The notes beneath the pieces are model-generated. The model ran no database searches and was not told the DNA's origin. It saw only the letters and a program-made list of their open reading frames with translations. The position numbers were made by a program, and so were the translations under genes. A stretch of DNA of 31,965 nucleotides, taken from contig DBRH01000061.1 in NCBI GenBank assembly GCA_002305955.1, forward strand, positions 433 to 32,397, written 5' to 3'. The first letter of the stretch is position 1. Each line of letters begins with the position of its first letter. Below, in pieces: positions 1-7,041 of the stretch. Origin of the DNA: Kosmotogaceae bacterium UBA1373. Its GTDB lineage: Bacteria > Thermotogota > Thermotogae > Petrotogales > Kosmotogaceae.

Positions 1-1
1 G

Positions 2-481
2 ATGCTGGAACCGGCCGGACAGGGGAGTGTAATTCCCACCGTCGGGACGCACCTGTACGATCAGGGAACGAATGTCAACCTACTGGCCATGCCCGAAAAA
101 GGCTGGGATTTTGAAGGCTGGTTTATCGATGGCGAGTTCTATTCAGACAATCCCTCCACTTCTATAATAATAAACGCAGATATGACTGCCATGGCGGTTT
201 TTGCAGAAGAGGTGGATAAGGTCGATCTTTACATGAGCCTGAACGGTCGGGGTACAGTCGACCCACCTGAAGGAGGACCATACGAGTATGATCTGGGTAC
301 GGTCGTGAACATTTCGGCCACTCCCGCATCCAACTGGAGGTTTGTTGAATGGGTTGTTGACGGTATGGATTATTCAACCGATAAAAACACCACCCTTTTG
401 ATGGATTCTGACAAAGATGTTCTGGCCGTCTTCCGGTGCAACTGTGGAAATGTTAAGTTCGAGCACATGGAAGAGAGGTAG
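2..481 (+). CDS. Partial exported protein with two InlB/Flg_new-type beta repeats
   Basis: The reading frame is open from the window edge, so this is probably the C-terminal part of a longer gene and the first ATG need not be the start. The 159 visible residues hold two similar units of about 70 residues. Each opens with a G-x-V-x-P element (GSVIPTVG and GTVDPPEGG), followed by a hydrophobic A-x-P segment, W-x-F-x-x-W and a terminal AVF strand. This is the pattern of the divergent InlB B-repeat / Flg_new_2 family, found in cell-surface and secreted bacterial proteins. The tail carries a CNC cluster and ends shortly after. The gene lies 45 nt upstream of the beta-helix gene on the same strand, so the two may be co-transcribed. 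Ligand and attachment to the cell cannot be seen. The fold assignment is fairly sure, the role is not. Confidence 0.7.
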   Translation: MLEPAGQGSVIPTVGTHLYDQGTNVNLLAMPEKGWDFEGWFIDGEFYSDNPSTSIIINADMTAMAVFAEEVDKVDLYMSLNGRGTVDPPEGGPYEYDLGTVVNISATPASNWRFVEWVVDGMDYSTDKNTTLLMDSDKDVLAVFRCNCGNVKFEHMEER

Positions 482-526
482 GTCATTGGGTATCTTTTTC
501 GGCAATAGAATAGAGGAGGTGGGAGA

Positions 527-1477
527 GTGCGCCGCAAATTCCTGATTATGATGGTTATATCGTCTTTTCTCTGTGCGGTGTCCACATTTGCCGCACCCGG
601 AAAAGTCCTCACCGTCGGGGCAGACGGCAGCCAGTATGAGAAGATCCAGGAGGCGATAGATGCCGCCGGGGCTGGAGACACCGTCAAAATACTTCCGGGA
701 ATATACATAGAGAACATAACGATAAATAAAAACCTGACAATAGTGGGAACTTCGAAAGAAGAAGTGGTTATAAGGGCCGCGTCGATCGATAAACCTGCCG
801 TTTTCTTTCGGGGAGTCTCCGACTTTTCGATGGAGAACCTCTGTGTTGAAACTGTTGGAGCGGCTATAAACATCTCTAGATCTTCGGGCCGGATCATCGA
901 TTCACACGTTGCCGGAGGCAGGTTCGGCATATCTTTCAGTGGAAGCGGAATGACACTCAAAATAATAGACTCATACATAACGGCTCTGGCCGGAGCTGAG
1001 AGTGACGGACCCATCGGTACGGATCTGGTGGGTATATATGCCTACGGTGAAGCGTCGCTAGAGATCGAAAAGACGACCTTTGAAAGGACCGGAACCGGTG
1101 TAAGCCTCTCCAACGGAATGAATTTCTTGATTAAAAACAGCATCTTCAAAAGGAACACCATAGGTGTCTCACTAAACGGCACGGCCAGCGGTTCCTTGAT
1201 TGAAAACAGGGTTTTCGAGAATGTCGAAAACGGGGTGCTCTTGAATATAACTTCTTCGGTGATCCTTACAGATAACATTTTTTACAGCAACTCGGGACAC
1301 GGCCTGGATCTGTATCTGATAGAGTGCACGGAATGCGGTTGTGGAGGAACCGAATTCAACGGTACGGTCACGGGCTCTGGTAACCTTTTCGATTCGGAAG
1401 AGGAGATCTGCCCGATAGAGTACTGGGAGGACGGTTTCTTCGTCATCGACAGGGATTTGGCGGTGGATCGACAGTAA
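527..1477 (+). CDS. Exported right-handed parallel beta-helix protein (NosD/DUF1565-like)
   Basis: Start is GTG at 527, chosen because GAGGAGGT lies at 513-520 with a 6-nt gap. The 316-residue product begins with a Sec signal peptide (MRRK, a hydrophobic stretch, cleavage probably near AFAA-like TFAA about residue 23). Residues about 28-75 match the usual opening of DUF1565/pectin-lyase-like helices: YEKIQEAIDAAGAGDTVKILPGIY followed in part by ENITINKNLTIVG. Many short rungs with the pattern N-x-I/F-x-x-N-x-x-G-V follow to about residue 265. The C-terminal part has a cysteine cluster (CTECGCGG, then CPIEYW). Such proteins bind or cleave polysaccharides or act as surface adhesins. I see no clear catalytic motif, so no enzyme name is given. 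The neighbour upstream is another exported repeat protein. Confidence 0.75.
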   Translation: MRRKFLIMMVISSFLCAVSTFAAPGKVLTVGADGSQYEKIQEAIDAAGAGDTVKILPGIYIENITINKNLTIVGTSKEEVVIRAASIDKPAVFFRGVSDFSMENLCVETVGAAINISRSSGRIIDSHVAGGRFGISFSGSGMTLKIIDSYITALAGAESDGPIGTDLVGIYAYGEASLEIEKTTFERTGTGVSLSNGMNFLIKNSIFKRNTIGVSLNGTASGSLIENRVFENVENGVLLNITSSVILTDNIFYSNSGHGLDLYLIECTECGCGGTEFNGTVTGSGNLFDSEEEICPIEYWEDGFFVIDRDLAVDRQ

Positions 1478-1562
1478 CTTCTCGTGTCTGACCTCGACCC
1501 TCCGCTCTTCACGGTGAATAGCTTTTAATGTTCTTCCAGAGGACGGGCTCTTCTAGGTACTT

Positions 1563-2438
1563 CTAGAACTGTCCGGTCAATTCCCTCAGAAAGGTTGGCA
1601 ACGCGAAAGCCGCGGGGTGGATTTCGCTGTTGTAGTATCTCAAAGGAGCGTTGAAATCCAGGACTCTTTCTTCATCGAAGTCCTTAACAGGGTCGAAGGT
1701 TTTCGAACCGAGCGTGTAGGTCCACATGCCGGACGGGTAAGTGGTCATGAAACTGGTGTACATCCTGCATACGGGAAAAACCGAAGAGATCCTGTTGAAG
1801 GCTATGGCGACCCAGCCCTTGTCGTAGAAGGGATCCTCTGTTTCGGCACAGAAGACGCCATCCTTCCTAAGCGCGGCGTAGCAATTCACATAGAACTCTT
1901 TGGTAAAGAGGTGCCCGCCCTCGCCAGCTGTGGGATCGGTCGAATCTACGACAATAACATCGAAGCGGTCTTTGAACTTTCTGACGTAGTCGGCCCCGTT
2001 TTCATTCACTATGGTAGCTCTGGGATTATCCAGTTCGATCGACATTTCCTTCAGATATTTTCTTGAAGCCTCTATCACATAAGGATCCACTTCACACAGC
2101 ACAGCCTCTTCGACCGAGTTGTGCTTCAGGACTTCTCTCAAGCTCCCACCGTCGCCTCCGCCTATTATCAAAACTCTTTTGGGATCGGGGTGGGTGAACA
2201 GAGGAACATGAACCAGCATTTCATGGTACATGAATTCATCGGCTTCGGTGAACATGGTTATCCCGTCGAGAACCAGGACCATCCCGAACTCGGGATGCTC
2301 GAAGATATCTATTCTCTGGTAAGGGCTCTGGTATGAGTAAACGAGTCGCTTCATTTTCATAAACAGACCGGCATTTCCACCGGTATAGTGTTCCATAAAG
2401 AGCATGTGGTTCAAGGTTCTCAGTTCACGGTCTTCCAT
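1563..2438 (-). CDS. speE: Spermidine synthase (polyamine aminopropyltransferase)
   Basis: The enzyme transfers an aminopropyl group from decarboxylated S-adenosylmethionine to putrescine or a related amine in the cytoplasm. The 291 residues show the family order: an N-terminal beta domain with QRIDIFEHPEFG and LDGITMFTEADEF, the YHEML motif near residue 71, the nucleotide-binding GGGDGG at 93-98, and DSTDPTAG with the catalytic Asp at 165. From memory it resembles the Thermotoga maritima enzyme almost throughout, including TTYPSGMW and FALP near the end, which is the strongest taxonomic clue here. ATG at 2438 is preceded by GGAGGTG at normal spacing. The gene is divergent from the RNA candidate and the PBP2 gene, and convergent with the beta-helix gene. 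No speD is in the window. Confidence 0.96.
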   Translation of the reverse strand: MEDRELRTLNHMLFMEHYTGGNAGLFMKMKRLVYSYQSPYQRIDIFEHPEFGMVLVLDGITMFTEADEFMYHEMLVHVPLFTHPDPKRVLIIGGGDGGSLREVLKHNSVEEAVLCEVDPYVIEASRKYLKEMSIELDNPRATIVNENGADYVRKFKDRFDVIVVDSTDPTAGEGGHLFTKEFYVNCYAALRKDGVFCAETEDPFYDKGWVAIAFNRISSVFPVCRMYTSFMTTYPSGMWTYTLGSKTFDPVKDFDEERVLDFNAPLRYYNSEIHPAAFALPTFLRELTGQF

Positions 2439-2460
2439 TTTAATCTACACCTCCAGGTCG

Positions 2461-2489
2461 TATATAATAATTATTCAATTCCTCTCCAA
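2461..2489 (-). promoter_or_regulatory. Possible speE promoter
   Basis: On the minus strand TTGGAG (2489-2484) and TATATA (2466-2461) are separated by 17 nt and lie just upstream of the speE ribosome binding site. Both boxes deviate from consensus. The region is AT-rich, so chance is possible. It overlaps the divergent -10 at 2493-2498 closely enough that the two promoters could interfere. Confidence 0.35.
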
Positions 2490-2492
2490 GGA

Positions 2493-2498
2493 TATAAT
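2493..2498 (+). promoter_or_regulatory. Consensus -10 box in front of the structured RNA candidate
   Basis: TATAAT is perfect. No good -35 is seen at 16-18 nt (best ttattc at 2471). A start about 7 nt downstream would fall at 2504-2507, where the closing helix of the RNA candidate begins. Confidence 0.4.
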
Positions 2499-2504
2499 AC
2501 ATCC

Positions 2505-2690
2505 ACGCGGGCAAAATCATCTAATGTTATCAGACCCGAGCTTACGCTTTGCGCGAATGCGGAATACTCTTCAAATCTGGACAGCAAAGTAGATTCTATC
2601 ACTTTGCAGGAAGGATAGTCAAATTTCCTGGCCTCCGATTTTCGCGCCGCTGCGACTTTTCCTGCCTTAGGCAGGAAGTCGGCTTTTTCT
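2505..2690 (+). ncRNA. Candidate structured small RNA or leader RNA
   Basis: About 186 nt between speE and the PBP2 gene with no convincing protein. Reading the sequence, GCGGGCAAAATC (2507-2518) can pair with GATTTTCGCGCCGC (2637-2650), giving a 12-bp closing helix with two single-base bulges. Inside it are a looser arm closed by TCAGA/TCTGGA (about 2530-2582) with an inner GAG-TT-CGC stem, a perfect 7-bp hairpin GCAAAGT/ACTTTGC (2584-2607), and CAGGAA/TTCCTG (2607-2630; it shares base 2607 with the previous stem, so one of the two must give up that pair). The loops of the last two carry CTATC (2596-2600) and GATAG (2614-2618), which are complementary. A -10 box lies just upstream and a terminator-like hairpin just after. 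It matches no riboswitch consensus I could recall. 6S RNA or an unknown class is possible. The pairing was found by eye, without energy calculation or covariation. Confidence 0.4.
2652..2689 (+). terminator. Intrinsic terminator-like hairpin after the RNA candidate
   Basis: GCGACTT-TT-CCTGCC (2652-2666) pairs with GGCAGGAAGTCG (2670-2681 onward) around a TTA loop, with a two-T bulge in the left arm. TTTTT follows at 2684-2688. As no protein-coding gene ends here on the plus strand, it most simply ends the RNA that starts near 2505, or acts as an attenuator in the PBP2 leader. Confidence 0.6.
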
Positions 2691-2703
2691 CCCGGTCAAA
2701 GGA

Positions 2704-2712
2704 TGGTAAAAT
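2704..2712 (+). promoter_or_regulatory. Possible extended -10 promoter for the PBP2 gene
   Basis: TGGTAAAAT fits the TGn-TAnnnT extended -10 pattern. The -35 position at 17 nt is the T-run of the preceding terminator and is poor. A start near 2719 would leave a leader of nearly 190 nt before the TTG start at 2906. Confidence 0.35.
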
Positions 2713-2751
2713 TGTAAACGAACGATTCTTTCTCGCAGGAGGATTCAGGTT

Positions 2752-2820
2752 ATGTTCTTCAGAAAGGATTCGTGTATCGATCAATTCTTACGCCAGGAAC
2801 CGCGATATCGGCCAAAATGA
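2752..2820 (+). CDS. Possible 22-residue leader peptide before the PBP2 gene
   Basis: ATG at 2752 is preceded by AGGAGG at 2737-2742 with a 9-nt gap, and the frame runs 22 codons to TGA at 2818-2820. The peptide (beginning MFFRKDSC and ending RYRPK) resembles nothing I know. Downstream, at 2847-2860, CTGCC and GGCAG form a small hairpin before the PBP2 ribosome binding site. The good Shine-Dalgarno is the only real evidence. It may be fortuitous. Confidence 0.2.
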   Translation: MFFRKDSCIDQFLRQEPRYRPK

Positions 2821-2905
2821 CAGTTTCAATACAAGGGTTCTCACCCCTGCCCTACGGCAGTCGCGATGCAAAGTTTCGACAACGACGACCGAGGAGGTCG
2901 AGTAT

Positions 2906-4567
2906 TTGAAGAGCAAAAGGTTCGATCTTTTTTTCATCCTCTTCCTGGCCGCAATGGTCTTTTTCGTTTACAGGCTTTACGGTTACCAGGTGAAGAGTAA
3001 CGATAAATATGTTCAGCAAGTCGAGAACATAAGTCTTAGGTCCACTAGAACTCTATCCACCCGCGGCAGTGTATTGGATAGGTACTCTACACCGCTGGCC
3101 TGGGATGCACCTATTTACACCGTCAGGAAGAAGGTTGTTTTTCTGGCCGACGATCTGAAGCGTACGGTTATCGATGGCTTTGAAGACAGAGACAAAGCCG
3201 AATCCTTTCTCAAGAGGCTGGAGATGTACGGCAGCGTCGAAACCGATCTCCCGATCGCGCTTGCCGAACGTTTGAAAGAGTATCCCGAGCTCGAAGTGAG
3301 CGAGAGGATCATAAGGTATTACGCCGAAAACCCCGGATTGGCGCATGTATTGGGTTACCTGCGAGGAGACGGAGAAGCGGTCATGGGAGCCGAGAAGCAG
3401 TACAACGATCTGCTTACAGGAACTCCCGGAGAAAAAGTGATCAGGGTAGATAGCAGGGGAAACACCGTGGCGGTCGAGAGCGAAAGCTCCCCCCTTCCGG
3501 GAAATAACGTCGTGCTGACGATAGACGCCCAACTGAGCAGGTTCGCTTACGATAGACTGCTCGCCACAGGGAAGAACGGAGCCGCCGTAGTTATGAAGAC
3601 CAACGGAGAGGTTCTGGCTCTGGTCTCGGTTCCCAGTTTCAACAACAACCTCTTCTCCAGAAGGATCTCTGATAGAGACTGGTTGAGGATGAACCTCGAT
3701 CCATCAACACCACTGATAAACAGGGCGATCAGCCCCTTCTCACCCGGTTCAGTGATCAAGCCCTTTATAGCCATGGTGGCCCTGGCCGAAAGGTACGATC
3801 CTTCGATCGAAGTGAGCTGCGGGGGGAGTTTCCAGTACAAGAATACCAGCGGCGAAGTTCAGGGAATTTACAGAGACTGGTTCCTGTATGGCCACGGTGT
3901 AACGGGCCTGTCGAAGGCCATAACCGTCTCCTGCAACGTTTACTTCTACCAGCTCGGTCTCGAGCTCGAGATAGAGACTATGAACGTTTACGGCAAAAGA
4001 TGGGGAATCTTCGAACCTACGGGTATAGATCTCCCGGGAGAGGGAACCGGGTTGCTCCCTTCTCCGGCCTGGAAAAAGGAAAAGACTGGTGAAGGCTGGT
4101 TTCCCGGTGATACTATCCTGACTTCTATCGGTCAGGGATATCTCAGCATCACTCCGCTCCAGCTGGCAAGGATGACGGCCGAGATAGCCACCAGGGGCGC
4201 CGAGGTTCTACCGTTCATCGGCCGGGAAAGATCGAGCGAGAGAGTTGTGATCGACCTGGATGACGAGAGCTGGGATCTCATGATCAACGCGATGAAGGAT
4301 GTTATAAGCAAAGGCGGCGGCGCCGCCGAAAGTGGAACGGCATACACCGCCTTCAGGAACTTCCAGTGGCCCGCGGCCGGCAAGACAGGAACGGCCGAGC
4401 AGGGAGGTTCGCTGCCTACCCACTCCTGGTTCACAGGATTTACGCCCGTAGAAGAACCCGAGATAGTTGTTTCCGTTTTCGTTCAGGATGGCGGTTACGG
4501 TTCTGGACTGGCCTCCGAAGTATCGAGGGATATCATGGAGTTCTACTACGAAAACCGGAACCGATAG
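2906..4567 (+). CDS. mrdA: Class B penicillin-binding protein, PBP2/MrdA type (peptidoglycan transpeptidase)
   Basis: Cross-links septal or lateral-wall peptidoglycan outside the membrane, normally with a RodA-type glycosyltransferase. The open frame extends back to 2549, but I start at TTG 2906 because GAGGAGGT lies at 2891-2898 and the product then opens directly with a short basic N-terminus and one transmembrane helix (FDLFFILFLAAMVFFVYRL). The result is 553 residues. The extracytoplasmic part has the PBP dimerisation region, then SPGSVIK with catalytic Ser282 and Lys285, SCN at 342-344 and KTG at 493-495. GDTILTSIGQGYLSITPLQL is the PBP2 signature and argues for MrdA rather than FtsI. 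At 553 residues it is slightly shorter than most PBP2s. It converges with yigZ, one base separating the stops. Confidence 0.9.
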   Translation: MKSKRFDLFFILFLAAMVFFVYRLYGYQVKSNDKYVQQVENISLRSTRTLSTRGSVLDRYSTPLAWDAPIYTVRKKVVFLADDLKRTVIDGFEDRDKAESFLKRLEMYGSVETDLPIALAERLKEYPELEVSERIIRYYAENPGLAHVLGYLRGDGEAVMGAEKQYNDLLTGTPGEKVIRVDSRGNTVAVESESSPLPGNNVVLTIDAQLSRFAYDRLLATGKNGAAVVMKTNGEVLALVSVPSFNNNLFSRRISDRDWLRMNLDPSTPLINRAISPFSPGSVIKPFIAMVALAERYDPSIEVSCGGSFQYKNTSGEVQGIYRDWFLYGHGVTGLSKAITVSCNVYFYQLGLELEIETMNVYGKRWGIFEPTGIDLPGEGTGLLPSPAWKKEKTGEGWFPGDTILTSIGQGYLSITPLQLARMTAEIATRGAEVLPFIGRERSSERVVIDLDDESWDLMINAMKDVISKGGGAAESGTAYTAFRNFQWPAAGKTGTAEQGGSLPTHSWFTGFTPVEEPEIVVSVFVQDGGYGSGLASEVSRDIMEFYYENRNR

Positions 4568-4568
4568 G

Positions 4569-5201
4569 TCAATCTCCGGTCGGAAAAGGCATTTCCATCT
4601 CCGATCCTTTCTCGTATCCAATCCTTCTTTCGTCCAGGAAGCCCGTAACTCTGGGCCAGTTTTCCTCGAGCACTACGATGACAGCAGAGACATCACCGGC
4701 GTAATCTACGCTCACAGTGGCGTAATCTTTCCCTTCACTCAAAAGGCGGGTGAAATCGTTCCACTGGCTATAACCGAGCCTGAATTTCAGTTCGAAACCC
4801 CTGCAATAATCGACTATTCCCGCCTTTTTAAGCGTTTCGAGAGCCGTGTTGCCATAAGCGTCTATCAAACCCCTTACTCCGAGCTTAACCCCGCCGAAGT
4901 AACGTGTCACGACAACGGTCACATCTGTCAATCCAAGGTGATCGATAGCCCCCAGTATCGGCATGCCGGCCGAACCGTGAGGCTCTCCGGCGTCGGAATA
5001 GTTGGCCACTTCCCTTCCGATGGCCGAGACCCTGTAAGCCCAGCAACTGTGGCTGGCATCGGGAAAGGCCACCGATATCTCCTTCACGAAGGCCCGGGCG
5101 TTTTCTTCGTCTCTTACCCGGGCGCAGTTACCTATGAATCTCGATCTTTTAATATTGACCTCGAACGTGGCCCTCTCTCTCAACGATCTGGTACAGCCCA
5201 T
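4569..5201 (-). CDS. yigZ: YigZ/IMPACT family protein (UPF0029)
   Basis: 210 residues with the N-terminal IMPACT/UPF0029 domain: KRSRFIG, the CWAYR region, NYSDAGEPHGSAGMPIL, then VVVTRYFGGVKLGVRGLIDAY, followed by a smaller C-terminal ferredoxin-like domain (DUF1949 type). These proteins are widespread, bind nucleic acid or nucleotide in structural studies, and have no settled biochemical role in bacteria. ATG overlaps the TAA of hflC (TAATG), so it is translated as the last gene of the recN-to-yigZ operon. The stop lies one base from the convergent PBP2 stop and there is no room for a terminator. Confidence 0.9.
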   Translation of the reverse strand: MGCTRSLRERATFEVNIKRSRFIGNCARVRDEENARAFVKEISVAFPDASHSCWAYRVSAIGREVANYSDAGEPHGSAGMPILGAIDHLGLTDVTVVVTRYFGGVKLGVRGLIDAYGNTALETLKKAGIVDYCRGFELKFRLGYSQWNDFTRLLSEGKDYATVSVDYAGDVSAVIVVLEENWPRVTGFLDERRIGYEKGSEMEMPFPTGD

Positions 5202-6061
5202 TACTCCCCTCTCAAAAGCTTGTCTATGAACTCCATCGAAGGACCGAGGATGTATTTGCCATCGATAAGCGTACCCTCGTAAACTTCGAGCCTTTTCATG
5301 AATTCGTAGAACTCGGGATCCTGGTTATAGGCTTCGGCATATACAGTGAGAGCGGAGGCGTCTCCAGTACCGATAATTATGTCGGCTTCCTTCTGAGCTT
5401 CGGCAATTAGTATCTGTGCTTGCTTATCAGCCTCAGCCGTCAATTTTCTGGCTTCTCTGTCGCCTTCGGCCCTTATGAGCGAAGCCTCCTGTATTCTCTC
5501 CGATTTCATACGGTTGAAGACGGCGTTCCTGTTTTCATCGGGCAGGTCGGCCCTTTTCACCCTTACCGAGACTATCTCCAGGCCAAAGTCGGCCATATCC
5601 CTGGCGGAAAGCTTCGTTATCTCGTCCAGAACGTCCGTCCTCTGGCCCGAGATTATATCTTCGAAATCGAGTTTGCCGAAGGCGTTTCTGACGTTCGAAT
5701 AGACGACGTCGTCTATTCTGGTGAGGGCTATCTGCTCCGACTTCATCGTCTCGATGAACTTCTGGGGATCTACTATCTTCCATAGCGCATAGGTATCCAT
5801 GAGAATCGTCTTCTTGTCTCTTGAGTAGATCCTTTCGGCATCGACGTCGTATATCTGAAGCCTCTTGTCGAACTTTCTGACCGTGTCAACGAAGGGGGTC
5901 TTAAAGTACAGCCCCGGTTCGGTAATGGAGTTGCGGATCTCTCCAAACCTCAGCACAACGGCCTGTTCGGTTTCATCTATGGTGAAGAAGAAGCCCGGCA
6001 GCAAGACCAGGGCGAGAATCGCAACGACCGCGATCGGTATAATCCACTTGTACCTCATCAT
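5201..6061 (-). CDS. hflC: HflC-like SPFH membrane protein
   Basis: A stomatin/prohibitin-family protein that, with HflK, forms a large membrane ring and in E. coli regulates the FtsH protease. The 286 residues have an N-terminal transmembrane helix (about 5-26), the SPFH domain starting at VDETEQAV-like TIDETEQAVVLRFGEI, GLYFKTPFVDTVRKFDKR, a long helical region with EAxxIRAEGDREARKLTAEADKQAQ (about 190-225), and a C-terminal PEFYEFMKRLEVYE segment typical of HflC. It overlaps hflK by ATGA and yigZ by TAATG, so translational coupling is likely. No ftsH is next to it. Two consecutive ATG codons (6061 and 6058) could serve as start. Confidence 0.9.
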   Translation of the reverse strand: MMRYKWIIPIAVVAILALVLLPGFFFTIDETEQAVVLRFGEIRNSITEPGLYFKTPFVDTVRKFDKRLQIYDVDAERIYSRDKKTILMDTYALWKIVDPQKFIETMKSEQIALTRIDDVVYSNVRNAFGKLDFEDIISGQRTDVLDEITKLSARDMADFGLEIVSVRVKRADLPDENRNAVFNRMKSERIQEASLIRAEGDREARKLTAEADKQAQILIAEAQKEADIIIGTGDASALTVYAEAYNQDPEFYEFMKRLEVYEGTLIDGKYILGPSMEFIDKLLRGE

Positions 6062-7041
6062 TTACCACTCCCTTCCAGATCAAGGAGTTTCAAAATCCCG
6101 CTGTCATCGAGGACTATGTATTTATCGTTGCCTTTGAGTATCTTGTTGAGTGTCTCAAGATACAACCTGGTCCGCGTCACTTCCGGCGCCTTCGAATACT
6201 CCTTCAGGATCGCCAGGAACTTCTCGGCCTCGCCTTCGGCCTTGAGTATCCTCTCCTGAGCGTAGCCCTCGGCGACTCTGGTGAGTTGGGCCGCTTCTCC
6301 CTCGGCTTTGGGGATGAGGTCGTTCCTGTATTTCTCGGCCTCATAGATCAGCTTTTCTTTATCCTGTTTGGCACTGTTAACATCGTCGAAGGCGGTTATC
6401 ACCTGCTGTGGCGGGGCCACCTCCTGTAGAAAGACGTTCTTGACAATAATACCGGTCTTAAGATTGTCCAGTTCCGCCTGGACCCTGGCGGCCGTTTTCA
6501 AGGATATCGCATCCCTTTCGGTGGTGAGTATGGCGTCGATAGTGTTGGCCGCGACTTCTTCCCTGAGTACAGATTCAGTCGTGAACTTGACTATATCGCT
6601 ATCACTGACGATGTTGAAGGCGTACTTCTCCGGCTCTCCTATGTAGTACTGTATCACCAGTTCCACCGAAACGATATTTCCGTCACCCGTAAGCATCAAC
6701 GATTCGTTCGCCACAGACTGGTAAGTACCGGTCCTGACTGTTCTGAAACCTATCTCCTGTTTTCGAAGGTTAGAGGTATCCACCACCACGGCGCTCTCTA
6801 TAGGGTAGGGCAGATGATAACCCAGTCCCGGCCCCACCGTACGGACATACTTGCCGAACCTCTTTATGAGCCCGACCTGATCGGGTCCCACCAGGAAGAA
6901 ACCGCTCAGGAAGTAAATCGCAACCACCGCCAGTATTACCAGTACGCTTATCAATCCGGTCCAGCGGAAGTTTTTCCCTCTATTGTGTGTCACAGATCCG
7001 GAAAACCCGTCGTCCGGCTCTTCGATTCTCACATCGACCAT
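6058..7041 (-). CDS. hflK: HflK-like SPFH membrane protein
   Basis: The partner of HflC. The 327 residues have a hydrophilic cytoplasmic N-terminus of about 25 residues, one transmembrane helix (about 28-50, TGLISVLVILAVVAIYFLSG), then the SPFH domain (VGPDQVGLIKRFGKYVRTVGPGLGYHLPYP in consensus order), and an Ala/Glu-rich helical segment (YRNDLIPKAEGEAAQL) before a short C-terminal tail. The PGLxxHLPxPIE motif and the longer N-terminus fit HflK rather than HflC. Start ATG overlaps the murB TAA by one base, and the TGA overlaps the hflC start. The order murB-hflK-hflC-yigZ is not a classical E. coli arrangement, so the local meaning is unclear. Confidence 0.9.
   Translation of the reverse strand: MVDVRIEEPDDGFSGSVTHNRGKNFRWTGLISVLVILAVVAIYFLSGFFLVGPDQVGLIKRFGKYVRTVGPGLGYHLPYPIESAVVVDTSNLRKQEIGFRTVRTGTYQSVANESLMLTGDGNIVSVELVIQYYIGEPEKYAFNIVSDSDIVKFTTESVLREEVAANTIDAILTTERDAISLKTAARVQAELDNLKTGIIVKNVFLQEVAPPQQVITAFDDVNSAKQDKEKLIYEAEKYRNDLIPKAEGEAAQLTRVAEGYAQERILKAEGEAEKFLAILKEYSKAPEVTRTRLYLETLNKILKGNDKYIVLDDSGILKLLDLEGSGK

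Noticed and set aside
2505..2690. Known riboswitch or SRP RNA in the structured region
   Set aside because: The consensus cores of SAM, TPP, FMN, cyclic-di-GMP, T-box and the SRP GGAA loop motif were looked for by eye and not found.
2549..2905. N-terminal extension of the PBP2 frame by 119 codons
   Set aside because: No ribosome site at 2549, sequence unlike any PBP, the region contains a terminator hairpin, and a TTG with GAGGAGGT lies at 2906 just before the membrane helix.
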